A DNA stretch of 64,000 bases from Alteromonas naphthalenivorans (GCF_000213655.1 NC_015554.1:4526001-4590000), one strand, 5' to 3'. Positions 52,556 to 61,799 are shown, numbered from the stretch's first letter. The notes: generated by a model from the sequence alone, not told the origin. A program made the numbers and translations.

Positions 52556-53911
52556 ATGAAGTGCGGATCGCTTTGTCAGCGCGTAGTAGGCGGCTTAATA
52601 TTTACAATGGGCAGCGTGTTAAGCTTAAATGCCAGCGCCCAGTTAACTATTGGCCGTCAAATAATCGAACCCGTCAGGCCTATCATTGATAGCGTGCCCG
52701 TTGATGTAGGCTCCGTGCGAGATGTGCTTGAAACTCAGGTAACACAAGGTGTTGAAAGTAGGTTTGACACCTTAGCTAACATACCTGCCCCGCAATTTTC
52801 TGTTCCATCGCCCCTAAGCCTTACCTCGCCTTCAGGCACTCTTGTACTAAAAGAAGTAAAAGCCCCTGATGGATTTTTAGCATTGGAAAGAGAATGGTTA
52901 GTTGTCGGTAGCGAGGCTGACAAAACTCACTTTTCTCACCCCGACATCACCATTGAATCGTCTCGCCATTTAGCCGCTATAGACCAATGGATTTACCGTT
53001 TAAAGGTTAATACTAGCCTCGATGAACTGTCTCAAATAAGAAACAGCTTACCGGAAACACTAAAAACGCAAGTAGGTCGTAATCATATTTATTTAACGCA
53101 AGGCATGGGCGCAGCAGAAAGCGCTAAAATCAAAAACAACAACCAAGACATGCTAGCTAACATTACAACTACTGATAAACCAGGCGTTTGCCAAATACCT
53201 GTTCGTATTGGAATGATAGATACCAGCATTGCGCAAAACCACAAAGCACTGGAACACCTTGTTATTGAACAACAGCCTTTTCTTCCACAAGCTTTACCAA
53301 CTACCCAAGTACACGGTACGTCAGTAGCCAGCTTATTGGCAGATAATATGCGTGCAGGAAGTCACCTCTATAACGCTAGCGTCTTTTATACGCGAAACAG
53401 TATTAGTCAGGGCGCGACCTTATTATCATTAATTGATGGTCTCAACTATTTAGTCGCCAAACAGGTTGATGTTATTAATATGAGCTTAGCAGGGCCAGAA
53501 AACTCGGTACTGGCCAACGTTATACAAAAAATCAGTGAGCAAGGGGTGCAAATTATTGCAGCAGTTGGAAACGAAGGACCAGCCTCTCCGCCTTTGTTTC
53601 CCGCGGCATACCCGTCAACTATTGCGGTAACAGCAGTAGACAATAACCACGCTATCTATCGATGGGCCAATCAAGGTAACTATGTTGATTTTGCGGCCAG
53701 CGGTGTTTCAGTAGAAGTCGCACATCCAGATGGTACGACTAGCCGTGAGACCGGCACATCGATGGCAACGCCTTTTGTTTCAGCCCGCTATGCCTGTCTA
53801 TTTCGCGCTAGTTCAAATCCAGCCCAAGCGTTAGTCACATTGCGCGACCAAGCTATAGATGCTGGAGCACCGGGACGAGACCCGGTTTTTGGCGTAGGTA
53901 TTCTCCATTAG
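52556..53911 (+). CDS. Subtilisin-like S8 serine protease
   Basis: 451 residues with a signal peptide (ends near SLNASAQ). A prodomain-like region (about 30-200) is followed by the S8 catalytic domain: Asp222 in IGMIDTS, His253 in VHGTSVAS, oxyanion Asn in AAVGNEGP, and Ser402 in GTSMATP. Short for a secreted subtilase, with little C-terminal extension. The divergent ECF promoter pair places it under the envelope-stress sigma. It may process the anti-sigma factor, the low-complexity protein at 55 kb or other envelope proteins; that is inference. Confidence 0.9.
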   Translation: MKCGSLCQRVVGGLIFTMGSVLSLNASAQLTIGRQIIEPVRPIIDSVPVDVGSVRDVLETQVTQGVESRFDTLANIPAPQFSVPSPLSLTSPSGTLVLKEVKAPDGFLALEREWLVVGSEADKTHFSHPDITIESSRHLAAIDQWIYRLKVNTSLDELSQIRNSLPETLKTQVGRNHIYLTQGMGAAESAKIKNNNQDMLANITTTDKPGVCQIPVRIGMIDTSIAQNHKALEHLVIEQQPFLPQALPTTQVHGTSVASLLADNMRAGSHLYNASVFYTRNSISQGATLLSLIDGLNYLVAKQVDVINMSLAGPENSVLANVIQKISEQGVQIIAAVGNEGPASPPLFPAAYPSTIAVTAVDNNHAIYRWANQGNYVDFAASGVSVEVAHPDGTTSRETGTSMATPFVSARYACLFRASSNPAQALVTLRDQAIDAGAPGRDPVFGVGILH

Positions 53912-53940
53912 TTAAATCAACAGTGAATGCTATTGTGCTA

Positions 53941-54945
53941 TCAAAAATGAAATCTAACACCAATTTCACCAATGGTTTCTTGATAGTCTGCCGATACTAA
54001 GGTTGAACCATAGTCTTTGTATTGCGTGCTTACGATAAAATCTACGTTCTCCATAGCAGCATATTCTATGCTCGCTTTGAAAACATGCCTATCATCCTCT
54101 CGTCGCCTGCCGCCTTGTTGTTCAAACTCACTGAAAGGTGCTCCTGAAGCAGTAGGCTCGCTGCTTAGGCTACCTTGACCATAGTGTCTGTTTTCCATTT
54201 CATAACCGAGCTTGATATCGAGTGCGCTACCCCACAAGCTGGCGGGGTAAGCATAACTGGCGTCAATACCATAGCTGGAATAGTCGAACGCTTGGTTCAA
54301 GGCATCTTCATTTTGATATTTCGCGCCCAATTGCATAAAGCTTTGGTTTTTAAAAAACCAGAAACCGTCAATGCGGCTAGATAGCGCATCGGCGTCGCGC
54401 TCTGGCACCGATTCAAACGACTTATCGATGGTGTCGACACTTAATCGCCAGTAACCTTGCGTAAACGCACTGTTGGCCAATGAAACACCGCTTTGTTGGT
54501 AAGTGAGAAAAGCATTGTTATCAAGGTCAGCATTTGCGTAATAGTGATGAACGCCAATTTTAGTCCAAGACAATTGGTAACTCGCCTCGCCCGACAAGGT
54601 AGTGATAGCTAGGTCAAAATTCGACAGTGCATTGTAGCGCGTTTCACTATGCTGTGCAGACGCACTGAATTGCCATTTATCGGTAGGCATTAACGCTAGC
54701 TTAAGCTTCGCATTCCCTTTAATTGCTGAGTCGGATGTGTCGGTATTCGTATCAAGTTCACTAACGTTCACATTTGAGTCGTGATGAGCACCGATATAGG
54801 CTTCTCCAGTCACTTTTATCAACTTGTGTCCGTCAGTTTCTGCGCTGTTTTCTGACTGACTCGCCATGGCAATTTTGCCAATTAAGCTTAATGCAATAGA
54901 TAGACTTAATACGCTTAATAATGATGTGGAGGTTTTAAGGCTCAT
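53941..54945 (-). CDS. Outer-membrane beta-barrel protein
   Basis: 334 residues. A signal peptide (about 1-28) is followed by GEAYIGAHHDSNVNVSELDTNT and alternating strands, ending ETIGEIGVRFHF with a terminal Phe. The start of the barrel resembles surface-exposed outer-membrane proteins seen with ECF/S8 protease clusters of Alteromonadales. It is 161 bases from the low-complexity gene and may be cotranscribed with it, despite the hairpin between them. Function unknown. Confidence 0.75.
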   Translation of the reverse strand: MSLKTSTSLLSVLSLSIALSLIGKIAMASQSENSAETDGHKLIKVTGEAYIGAHHDSNVNVSELDTNTDTSDSAIKGNAKLKLALMPTDKWQFSASAQHSETRYNALSNFDLAITTLSGEASYQLSWTKIGVHHYYANADLDNNAFLTYQQSGVSLANSAFTQGYWRLSVDTIDKSFESVPERDADALSSRIDGFWFFKNQSFMQLGAKYQNEDALNQAFDYSSYGIDASYAYPASLWGSALDIKLGYEMENRHYGQGSLSSEPTASGAPFSEFEQQGGRRREDDRHVFKASIEYAAMENVDFIVSTQYKDYGSTLVSADYQETIGEIGVRFHF

Positions 54946-55066
54946 GCAGGTGTCCTACTAAATCGAATGCTCACGGAATTAACACATGGAAGTAAGGGCG
55001 GGGCTGGGAGTAGCGCCCCCCTTGTTTATATAACCTTCATAGTTATTGGAATAACCAGAGGTGGCG

Positions 55067-55099
55067 GCGGTTCAAGATTCGTCTATTACCTTGAACCGC
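55067..55099 (-). terminator. Strong hairpin after the low-complexity gene
   Basis: A perfect 10-bp stem (55067-55076 with 55090-55099), 13-base loop, lies just past the stop of the 55107 gene. No U-run follows on either strand, so it may be a partial terminator or an mRNA end-stabiliser. Confidence 0.5.
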
Positions 55100-55106
55100 G
55101 TGACTT

Positions 55107-55754
55107 TTACTGGTTCAAAATGCCAGCATTACTTCCGCTCACCGTGTTTTCAACGGTGGTGGAAACCGTATTTTCGATTTGCCCACTTACTTGGCCAGAT
55201 ACCTGGCTAGCCACGCTTTCTTCAACCTGCGATTGCGCTACTGCTTCAACTGATTGGGTAAGTGTTGAGGAGACTATGGCATTGACATCCGCCGCCTGCG
55301 AAACACTGCTATCAACGGCGCCTGATACCATATCTGTGGCAGTTGAAGCGGTAATATCTAAGGCGCCTGCAGCATTAGAAGCAATGGTTTGCGTTGCCGC
55401 ACCGCTGCCTACTAGAGCACTTTGGGCACTGGTAAGTTGAGTAAGCATTTCGCCGCTTGCCGCATCAGATGTTTCTGATGTGTCGTTAGTAGTGGCAGTA
55501 GCATCAGCCTGGTCTGCGTTTTGCGTTTCGCTGCTAGCTTCAGTTTCTGTAACACTATTTGACTGTGCATCTACGTTTGCAGAAGCTGAAGTTTGTGAGG
55601 ACATTGACTGAGTAGCACTTGCTTGCTCACCAGATACATTGGTTGAAGCTTGGGTGCTATTGAACACTGAAACAGATGTATCGACAGCCTGAGCTAGCGC
55701 CACGTTTGAAGTAAGACCTAGTGCAACAATTAAAGCAGTATGTAGTTTGTTCAT
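55107..55754 (-). CDS. Exported low-complexity Ser/Thr/Ala/Gln-rich protein
   Basis: 215 residues. A signal peptide (MNKLHTALIVALGLTSNVAL, then AQA) is followed by a chain made mostly of S, T, A, Q, V, N and E. It has no Trp, Tyr or Cys and only one Phe. Heptad-like spacing of A and V suggests an extended or coiled fibre. An ECF-type promoter (GGGAATAAA, 14 bases, CGTTA) lies 37-64 bases upstream, so it belongs to the same regulon as the protease. No family is recognised. Confidence 0.7.
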   Translation of the reverse strand: MNKLHTALIVALGLTSNVALAQAVDTSVSVFNSTQASTNVSGEQASATQSMSSQTSASANVDAQSNSVTETEASSETQNADQADATATTNDTSETSDAASGEMLTQLTSAQSALVGSGAATQTIASNAAGALDITASTATDMVSGAVDSSVSQAADVNAIVSSTLTQSVEAVAQSQVEESVASQVSGQVSGQIENTVSTTVENTVSGSNAGILNQ

Positions 55755-55790
55755 TCGTTTATTTCCTGTTTTTCATCAAAGACACTTAAA

Positions 55791-55818
55791 TAACGAATGA
55801 ACCTCAGAGTTTATTCCC
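55791..55818 (-). promoter_or_regulatory. ECF-type promoter of the low-complexity gene
   Basis: Minus strand GGGAATAAA, a 14-base spacer and CGTTA, one base longer than in the sigma and protease promoters. It lies 37 bases before the ATG at 55754. Confidence 0.6.
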
Positions 55819-55848
55819 AACAAGCGATAAAAAATTTTCCACAAACAA

Positions 55849-55875
55849 AAACACCCCGCTTTAGGCGGGGTGTTT
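55849..55875 (-). terminator. Rho-independent terminator
   Basis: An 11-bp stem (55849-55859 with 55865-55875), GCGGGG core. On the minus strand it is followed by TTTTGTTTG, so it ends the 55929 gene. Confidence 0.85.
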
Positions 55876-55928
55876 CATTTAATTCAAAAATCTAAAAAAG
55901 CTATACAAAACAGCGTAATGAAGACATC

Positions 55929-56606
55929 TTAATCACCAGAGGCATTGAGTCCAGCTTCCCACCAAGGTGATGAATAATCAATATTTTCTTGAGGAAGTAC
56001 ATTAGAGTAACGCATTCTTACCGACTCCCAAAAAGCCGCTTTGAAAACAGGATCGTAAATGACAAACTCGCCTTGTGAGCGATATTGCTCGAACAAATCC
56101 TTATAGGCACCAACGGGGGTAAGCGGATTACTTTGCTGGAAAACAACGTCTCCACCAAAGGTTTCATACAGTGACTTAGACACCTTCCAACTCTTAGCCA
56201 TGCCTTCTGCCATGGCTAAACGATAACGTTCAACTTCTTCATCTGAGTATTCAGCATTGTGGCTTAAATCGACTGTCCAGGTTTTTATAACCGCGTAAGC
56301 AGACTCAACTTCACTATTTGAAGGCTCAATATTGTTCTCGTCGGCAAAGTCAGCAATAACAGATTCGCTAATTTTAGTGCCTAACGCACGCTGAGCTAAA
56401 AGTTTACGGATCTCAACTTCAGATTTGTCACTAAGAATTGACTGGAAGCGATCTACATCACTTTGGCTAGGTTGTAGTTCGCTATTTGAAATAGTTTTAC
56501 CGAAGAGTTTCGCGATAATTTCGTTGGCGGCTTGTGGCGTATTTATCCCAAGCGAGACAACGATGGCAGCGAAAAGTACCATAGGTATAATGTCAGACCG
56601 TGTCAT
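55929..56606 (-). CDS. Exported protein with SurA/PPIase N-terminal-like helical domain
   Basis: 225 residues with one N-terminal hydrophobic segment (IIPMVLFAAIVVSLGI). The stretch FGKTISNSELQPSQSDVDRF and SEVEIRKLLAQRALGTKISE, then ESVIADFADENNIEPSNSEV, resembles the helical chaperone part of SurA/PpiD. No parvulin domain is present. It could be a periplasmic chaperone-like protein. The C-terminal half is not recognised. Confidence 0.55.
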   Translation of the reverse strand: MTRSDIIPMVLFAAIVVSLGINTPQAANEIIAKLFGKTISNSELQPSQSDVDRFQSILSDKSEVEIRKLLAQRALGTKISESVIADFADENNIEPSNSEVESAYAVIKTWTVDLSHNAEYSDEEVERYRLAMAEGMAKSWKVSKSLYETFGGDVVFQQSNPLTPVGAYKDLFEQYRSQGEFVIYDPVFKAAFWESVRMRYSNVLPQENIDYSSPWWEAGLNASGD

Positions 56607-56756
56607 TGAAGAAATTCCCTAATATCCACAACAGCTTGAGCGCAAAACGTATTCTTTAATCGTATATTTTTCGTATCTAACTCATTAATACGTAGAATGT
56701 TCCATTCATTTCACGAAACGACGTCGCTGAAGAGCTATACTTTAGGCTAAAGTCGC

Positions 56757-57170
56757 TTAAATATCCACTTTTTTCCGCATAGACTTTCTCACACTTTGTT
56801 GCTTTTTGGCCTCGCCGCGTCTTGCTTTTACCGCACGGCTCATGCGGGTTGCCTTCCTTGGTTTTTGTTTTTTGGTGGCACTGACTATCCACGCTTTCAA
56901 ACGCACAATAGCATCTTCCCGGTTCTGTTCTTGGGTTCGAGAATTCTGCGCTTTTAGCACAAACACGCCATCGTTAGAAATTCGGCTGTCTTTTGTATTT
57001 AGCAGCGTATCTTTTACCTCTTGCGGCAAAGACGAGGCAGGTATATCAAGGCGCAGATGGATAGCACTGCTCACTTTATTGACATTTTGCCCACCGGGGC
57101 CCTGTGCTCTGATGGCTTGCATTTCAATGTCGCTATCTTCTAGCGTAATAGTAGGGGTAATCGTAATCAT
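56757..57170 (-). CDS. arfB: ArfB, peptidyl-tRNA hydrolase ribosome-rescue factor
   Basis: 137 residues. The catalytic GGQ motif is at residues 26-28 (AQGPGGQNVNK). A long basic C-terminal tail (KKQKPRKATRMSRAVKARRG, then EAKKQQSVRKSMRKKVDI) enters the empty mRNA channel. ArfB hydrolyses peptidyl-tRNA on stalled ribosomes without a stop codon. Confidence 0.95.
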   Translation of the reverse strand: MITITPTITLEDSDIEMQAIRAQGPGGQNVNKVSSAIHLRLDIPASSLPQEVKDTLLNTKDSRISNDGVFVLKAQNSRTQEQNREDAIVRLKAWIVSATKKQKPRKATRMSRAVKARRGEAKKQQSVRKSMRKKVDI

Positions 57171-57308
57171 AGCTTAACGGTTATATTCTTCACTTGTAAG
57201 TTATTTGACAGTTTATGCGTTGCACCCAGCCCCATGGAAAAAGGCTTACATTGACTGTTTATTCATTTCTTATTAGCTTACTAATTACGCTAATAAAGGA
57301 AACATATT

Positions 57309-58265
57309 GTGGTGGTCATTTATATTATTGTCGCACTTATCTTCTGCCTGTTACTGGCGTCGTGGCTTTTCACTCAGCATATCGATAAAAAAATCGAAAA
57401 AAACTTCCGTCCACCAGGCCAATTTTTAAATGTGCAGCATGAAAAAATTCACTACACCAAACAAGGGCAAGGCCCTACCCTTATTCTTATTCATGGGCTG
57501 GCCGGTAATGCGCTTAATTTTACAGCCTTAGCGAATCAGTTAGCTAAGCACTATACCGTATACAGTATTGACCGCCCTGGAAGTGGCTTTTCTACTCGTC
57601 ATCGTAACATACCAGCAGATTTCAACGTCCAAAGCGCCACTATTTTAGATTGGATGTCGCAGTTAAACATACGTGACGCTTATGTCGCTGGGCACTCTAT
57701 GGGAGGCGCTATTGCTTTACGTATGGCACTAGACGCACCGGATAAAATTAAATCTGTCTCGCTGCTTTGCCCCTCAACCGTGCCCTTAACGAAAGGACCA
57801 GGTCCATTATCTATGCTGTACATTCCTTATCAAGGGTTGCGCAGGGTTATCAGTCGTACATTGGCCGCGCCGCTGCGTATACTTTTTGGAAAGAAACAAT
57901 TCGCTCAAATCTTTTTCCCAGAGCGGGTACCCTCGAACTTTGGAATTGAAAGCGGTGGGGCGCTAGCGCTGCATTCAGAGAGTTTTTATCAAGCTAGCTG
58001 TGACATGGTAGCATCAACGGAAAGCTTGTATAAACAGTTTGAACATTACGAAAAAATTTCCTGCCCGGTGGGTATTTTGTATGGTGAACAAGACGCTATC
58101 TTATCTCCCGATGCGCATATGTCATATATTGCTACATCGCTTCCCAACAGCATGGCTGAAATTATCCCCAATGCGGGTCATATGATAATTAACACTCAGC
58201 CTGAAGCCTGCTTTAACTTCATAAACAAAGTGAACAAATTAGACGCTCAGGGCGAGCTCGCTTAA
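57309..58265 (+). CDS. Membrane-anchored alpha/beta hydrolase
   Basis: 318 residues from a GTG at 57309 with AAAGGA eight bases upstream. An N-terminal membrane helix (about 2-20) anchors the enzyme. The fold is alpha/beta hydrolase: LILIHGLAGNALNF is the oxyanion strand, GHSMGGA carries the nucleophile Ser, GEQDAIL the Asp, and NAGHMI the His. Lipase or esterase activity is likely; substrate unknown. Confidence 0.8.
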   Translation: MVVIYIIVALIFCLLLASWLFTQHIDKKIEKNFRPPGQFLNVQHEKIHYTKQGQGPTLILIHGLAGNALNFTALANQLAKHYTVYSIDRPGSGFSTRHRNIPADFNVQSATILDWMSQLNIRDAYVAGHSMGGAIALRMALDAPDKIKSVSLLCPSTVPLTKGPGPLSMLYIPYQGLRRVISRTLAAPLRILFGKKQFAQIFFPERVPSNFGIESGGALALHSESFYQASCDMVASTESLYKQFEHYEKISCPVGILYGEQDAILSPDAHMSYIATSLPNSMAEIIPNAGHMIINTQPEACFNFINKVNKLDAQGELA

Positions 58266-58307
58266 TCGTGTTAAGCATTTCATCTAATAGCGCACAAATT
58301 ATTGCCT

Positions 58308-58733
58308 TTAGTGCGTAACCACTCTAGCGGTAGAGTTCGCGTTAGCACTTCGTAAATGTGACAGACTTGGTCTTAGCTCAACAGTTTGCTTTAGCTCTCG
58401 TAAGTAATCAGTGACTCTTTCAATCCCATCTGATGTAAAACACAAGTTTTTAGGCGTGGTTTTTATTTCACTTTGGTATTGCTGAAACCATGTTTGCATG
58501 GACGCACTGTCCCCTTCTGACAACGCAATGAGTAAATGATACATACGGATGAAAGAGAGCTGTCTACGATACTCTGTCGTGCCATGCTCGAACCCAAGTA
58601 GCGTTGTTTGCGATAGGGATGTTTCAGAAACGCCAAGTAAATCAGCAGCCTCCGCTTGATTCAAGCCAACTTCTTGGTAAGCCCAAGTGAAAGCTTTTAT
58701 AACAACACTGGGTGGATAGGTGCTATGGATCAT
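58308..58733 (-). CDS. MbcA/Xre/ParS-like antitoxin-type protein without a visible toxin
   Basis: 141 residues. An HTH lies at about 15-45 (LNQAEAADLLGVSETSLSQ). The C-terminal part, SASMQTWFQQYQSEIKTTPK and GIERVTDYLRELK, resembles the MbcA/ParS DUF2384 tail. Classic partners are RES-domain NAD-degrading toxins. None lies next to it; the neighbour at 58820 is a different kind of protein. Confidence 0.6.
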   Translation of the reverse strand: MIHSTYPPSVVIKAFTWAYQEVGLNQAEAADLLGVSETSLSQTTLLGFEHGTTEYRRQLSFIRMYHLLIALSEGDSASMQTWFQQYQSEIKTTPKNLCFTSDGIERVTDYLRELKQTVELRPSLSHLRSANANSTARVVTH

Positions 58734-58819
58734 AGTTTGGCCTCGATTTCAGTCGTTTAAAACATCTTACTTATCGAGAATATTGCGAAAATCATTCCAA
58801 CTTGCCGAGCCGCCTACAG

Positions 58820-59269
58820 CTACTGACAATGTTGTTTGGTTTTTACAAAATGAAAGCGCTCAGCATCTTCATCAAGAGTGTAACCTAGTTGAGTTAACCA
58901 CGCCCTTGCTTCCGGGTAGGTATCAAAGAAAGTAAAGTCTACACCGGTTTGACGGTATACCGCGTCAAGTTGATTTCGGGTGGTTGATTTTACTAAGGAT
59001 GATTCAAGTACCAACGCTAGATGTGTTAACCCAAGGTGACGTACTGCGGATATACGTTCAGCCAGAAGGTTTTCGGCATCGGGAATAAGCAGGGACTCCC
59101 CTTCAAGAACGACAATATCACCCCAATTACTGCCATGCATATCGATAGACTTATCTCGGTAATCAAGCACTAAGCCATTGACACACTCACTATTCCAGGG
59201 GCCATAAGCTTGAGTAAGCATAATATTACCGCACCGAGTAACTACAAATGAGCCATGTACTGGTTTCAT
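58820..59269 (-). CDS. STAS/SpoIIAA-like protein of unknown function
   Basis: 149 residues. The layout, with a beta strand start (SFVVTRCGNIMLTQAYGPWN) and alternating helix/strand through VRHLGLTHLALVLESS to a final YPEARAWLTQLGY helix, resembles STAS/SpoIIAA folds. It lies upstream of the MbcA-like gene on the same strand. Function unknown. Confidence 0.55.
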   Translation of the reverse strand: MKPVHGSFVVTRCGNIMLTQAYGPWNSECVNGLVLDYRDKSIDMHGSNWGDIVVLEGESLLIPDAENLLAERISAVRHLGLTHLALVLESSLVKSTTRNQLDAVYRQTGVDFTFFDTYPEARAWLTQLGYTLDEDAERFHFVKTKQHCQ

Positions 59270-59345
59270 AATTCTCCGCTCTTCAATGCTTCACAATCAA
59301 ACTATAGTCAATGATTTCAAAATTCGAAATGTAGTAAACCATCGC

Positions 59346-59365
59346 GCCCTCAATATTGTGAGGGC
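59346..59365. repeat. Short hairpin
   Basis: GCCCTCA and TGAGGGC pair around a 6-base loop, between the STAS-like gene and the CBS gene. A further imperfect stem follows around 59412-59438. A terminator role is unclear as no U-run follows. Confidence 0.4.
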
Positions 59366-59452
59366 ATGATGGTAAAGTGAAGCAATTACAAGCGTGATGC
59401 GGGCATAGTCAAAGCCTCTGCCGTGGCATTTGGCAGGGGTAAACGGAGTAAG

Positions 59453-60016
59453 CTATGCAGCTAACACCCGAATCAACTGTGAAAACGTAGGCTTATCTTG
59501 AACATCAAGAGGCGCTCTTAATTCTCGAGCAATATCACTTACGCTAATAACACCGCGCACCTCGTGAGAATCTCTATCGAGCACTAAACAATGATGCTGC
59601 CCATAGTCTCTAAGGGTTTCTACCACATCCCCGACTGACGATTTTGTCAATTCTGTGAAATCAAATGACATTAGTGACGTTTTAGCCTGCATGAAATCAC
59701 GCACCACTAACCCATCTCTAGGCACTTTTAATTCAGCAATTTTCTGCACAATATGCTGTTCGCTTACGTCTTGTGACGTAACAATGCCGGTGAATGCATT
59801 ATTGGCATCTACCACCAGCATCATACGGACATGAGATTGACGCATGATTTTTTCAACGCGTGTAGCAGGTGCATTTTCGTCAATCACGTGTGGCATGTAT
59901 TGTTTGAAATCTGTGAACACCGCCATCGCTGACGAAGTGACAGACACTTTATTTTCAACAACAGGCCAAGCTAGACGATCGGCGGCATCGGTTTTATGAA
60001 GTTGTAAGGTATGCAT
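59453..60016 (-). CDS. Twin CBS-domain protein
   Basis: 187 residues. Two CBS motifs occupy most of the protein: VIDENAPATRVEKIMRQSHV, VVDANNAFTGIVTSQDV and VVETLRDYGQHHCLVLDRDS, VRGVISVSDIARELR. CBS pairs bind adenosine nucleotides and regulate partner proteins. It is a stand-alone pair with no attached enzyme. Confidence 0.88.
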   Translation of the reverse strand: MHTLQLHKTDAADRLAWPVVENKVSVTSSAMAVFTDFKQYMPHVIDENAPATRVEKIMRQSHVRMMLVVDANNAFTGIVTSQDVSEQHIVQKIAELKVPRDGLVVRDFMQAKTSLMSFDFTELTKSSVGDVVETLRDYGQHHCLVLDRDSHEVRGVISVSDIARELRAPLDVQDKPTFSQLIRVLAA

Positions 60017-60068
60017 TACCTTCCCCTTAAAATAGTAAACAAATTAGATAGATGGATGAAAACTTTGT

Positions 60069-60362
60069 TTAACTAAAGTGGGGTGGCGCGCGAATAGGGT
60101 GCGCTGCATAGTCTGCATCGCTGAGAAGTGTGTAAGTAAAAAAGCGAGTATTGGGAACCTTGCTACTCGCGAAGAAAGCACTTAAAAAGTAGGCGCCATC
60201 ATCAAGCTCGTCTTTATCACTGGCTTGATCTAGATTTGAAGAGGCTAAATATTGAATGCTAATGTCATTCGATACTTGTGAAATCTCTTTGCTCAATACA
60301 TTGCCAGCACCATTTTCAGGTACTAAGAACGACATTGTGAGTAGCAACAGCAAAAGATTCAA
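60069..60362 (-). CDS. Small exported protein of unknown function
   Basis: 97 residues from a TTG at 60362 with GGAG about eight bases upstream. A hydrophobic N-terminus (MNLLLLLLTMSFLVP) may be a short signal. The end, HPIRAPPHFS, resembles the R-x-PP end of DUF2946-type proteins, also seen in the 28372 gene, but the CTG block is missing. Not otherwise recognised. Confidence 0.4.
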   Translation of the reverse strand: MNLLLLLLTMSFLVPENGAGNVLSKEISQVSNDISIQYLASSNLDQASDKDELDDGAYFLSAFFASSKVPNTRFFTYTLLSDADYAAHPIRAPPHFS

Positions 60363-60624
60363 AAGAAGAACTCCAGCAACATTTAAAAAAGGGGTTAACT
60401 CACCCTTACTTAATACTATATGGCTTTTTTATTCACTATCACTTAAGCCCGCCTCAATTTTTAGACGATTTATCGCTTTTTTTCTAATTACTAAATTTAA
60501 GTGATGTTACACCCTACGCATTCATTCTAATAAATAGAACGCACTGTTATAAGCTTTGCAATATTCACTCTTGAATTGTTTCAGTAGACTGATTTTAAAA
60601 TTTGGTTCTATTGCTCATTCATTT

Positions 60625-61152
60625 ATGAAAAAACGCTGGCCTCTTTGGCTCATCTTAATTCACTGGCTCACCTTTCTGGTTGTGGTAGGTATGTTTGCCT
60701 CAGGGCTATGGATGGTAGATTTAACCTACTATAGTGATTGGTACAAAACCGCGCCCCATTGGCACAAAAGTGTAGGGCTACTGTTGTTTACTGTGACTTT
60801 AGTTAGGCTGGTTTCGCGCATCTCTACCCAGCGACCACCGACCTTTGGCAACAAGTTTGACAACTTAGCCAGTAAATTAGGACACCGCGCCATTTACCTT
60901 GTTCTTTTAGCCCTTTTTACCTCGGGCTATCTTATTTCAACTGCCGATGGCAGAGCTATAGATGTATTCAACTGGTTTGCGGTACCAGGGTTTGGTGAGT
61001 TTATTGAAAATCAAGAAGACCTGGCTGGCGAGGTGCATTTCTACCTGGCTTGGACATTAATCGTGCTGACTTCTTTACATGGGCTGGCAGCATTGAAACA
61101 CCATTTCATTGATAAAGACGACACGCTGAAGCAGATGTTGAGGCTTCGCTAA
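60625..61152 (+). CDS. Cytochrome b561 (CybB-like)
   Basis: 175 residues from the ATG at 60625. A longer frame from TTG 60556 exists but family members start MKKRWPLWLILIHWLTF-like. Four membrane helices carry the haem His residues (HWLTF, HWHKS, HRAIYL, and HFYLAW/SLHGLAALKHH). It transfers electrons from quinol in the inner membrane. The YceI gene follows by 22 bases; this pair is common in proteobacteria. Confidence 0.88.
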   Translation: MKKRWPLWLILIHWLTFLVVVGMFASGLWMVDLTYYSDWYKTAPHWHKSVGLLLFTVTLVRLVSRISTQRPPTFGNKFDNLASKLGHRAIYLVLLALFTSGYLISTADGRAIDVFNWFAVPGFGEFIENQEDLAGEVHFYLAWTLIVLTSLHGLAALKHHFIDKDDTLKQMLRLR

Positions 61153-61174
61153 ACACTGATATTAAGGAGATTTT

Positions 61175-61753
61175 ATGAAGAAGTTAACACTTGCACTAGT
61201 GACGGCCGCAGCACTCAATACAGCGGTAAGTTCAGCTCACGCCGCTGATTATATTATTGACTCCAAAGGTGCTCATGCATCAGTTAATTTCAAAATTCAG
61301 CATTTAGGTTACTCATGGCTAACCGGTCGCTTTAACGACTTTAAAGGCACATTTAGCTACGATGAAAATAACCCTGCTACAGCGTCTGTCTCAGTGACTA
61401 TCGAGACCGATAGTATAGATTCAAACCATTCAGAACGAGATAAGCATTTAAGAGGCGACGACTTTTTAAATGCAGATGACTTCCCAGAAGCTAAATTCGT
61501 TAGCACAAAAGTGGCTGACAAAGGCAACGGCATGTTAGACATCATGGGTAACCTTACGCTGCATGGTGTGACTAAGCCCGTGACTATTGAAGCCAAAAAG
61601 ATTGGTGAAGGTAGCGATCCGTGGGGCGGTTATCGAGCTGGTTTTTCAGGCACTACTTCTATTGCGCTAAAAGACTACGGCATTGACTATGACTTAGGTC
61701 CCGCGTCACAAACCGTTGAGCTTTCTCTTCACGTTGAAGGTATTAAACAGTAA
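61175..61753 (+). CDS. YceI family periplasmic protein
   Basis: 192 residues with a signal peptide ([20 protein letters not shown], then AHA). The lipocalin-like YceI barrel follows: [52 protein letters not shown] and VEIT-like strands. YceI proteins bind isoprenoid-type lipids. AAGGAG lies before the ATG. Confidence 0.95.
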   Translation: MKKLTLALVTAAALNTAVSSAHAADYIIDSKGAHASVNFKIQHLGYSWLTGRFNDFKGTFSYDENNPATASVSVTIETDSIDSNHSERDKHLRGDDFLNADDFPEAKFVSTKVADKGNGMLDIMGNLTLHGVTKPVTIEAKKIGEGSDPWGGYRAGFSGTTSIALKDYGIDYDLGPASQTVELSLHVEGIKQ

Positions 61754-61775
61754 CGTTCTACACTTATAAAATAAC

Positions 61776-61799
61776 AAAGCCCGCTGATGCGGGCTTTTT
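61776..61799 (+). terminator. Rho-independent terminator
   Basis: AAAGCCCGC and GCGGGCTTT pair around TGAT with T-run after. It ends the cytochrome b561-YceI unit. Confidence 0.93.

Noticed and set aside
56677..56892. Minus-strand frame overlapping the arfB end
   Set aside because: It overlaps the basic tail of arfB in another frame and has no conserved features.
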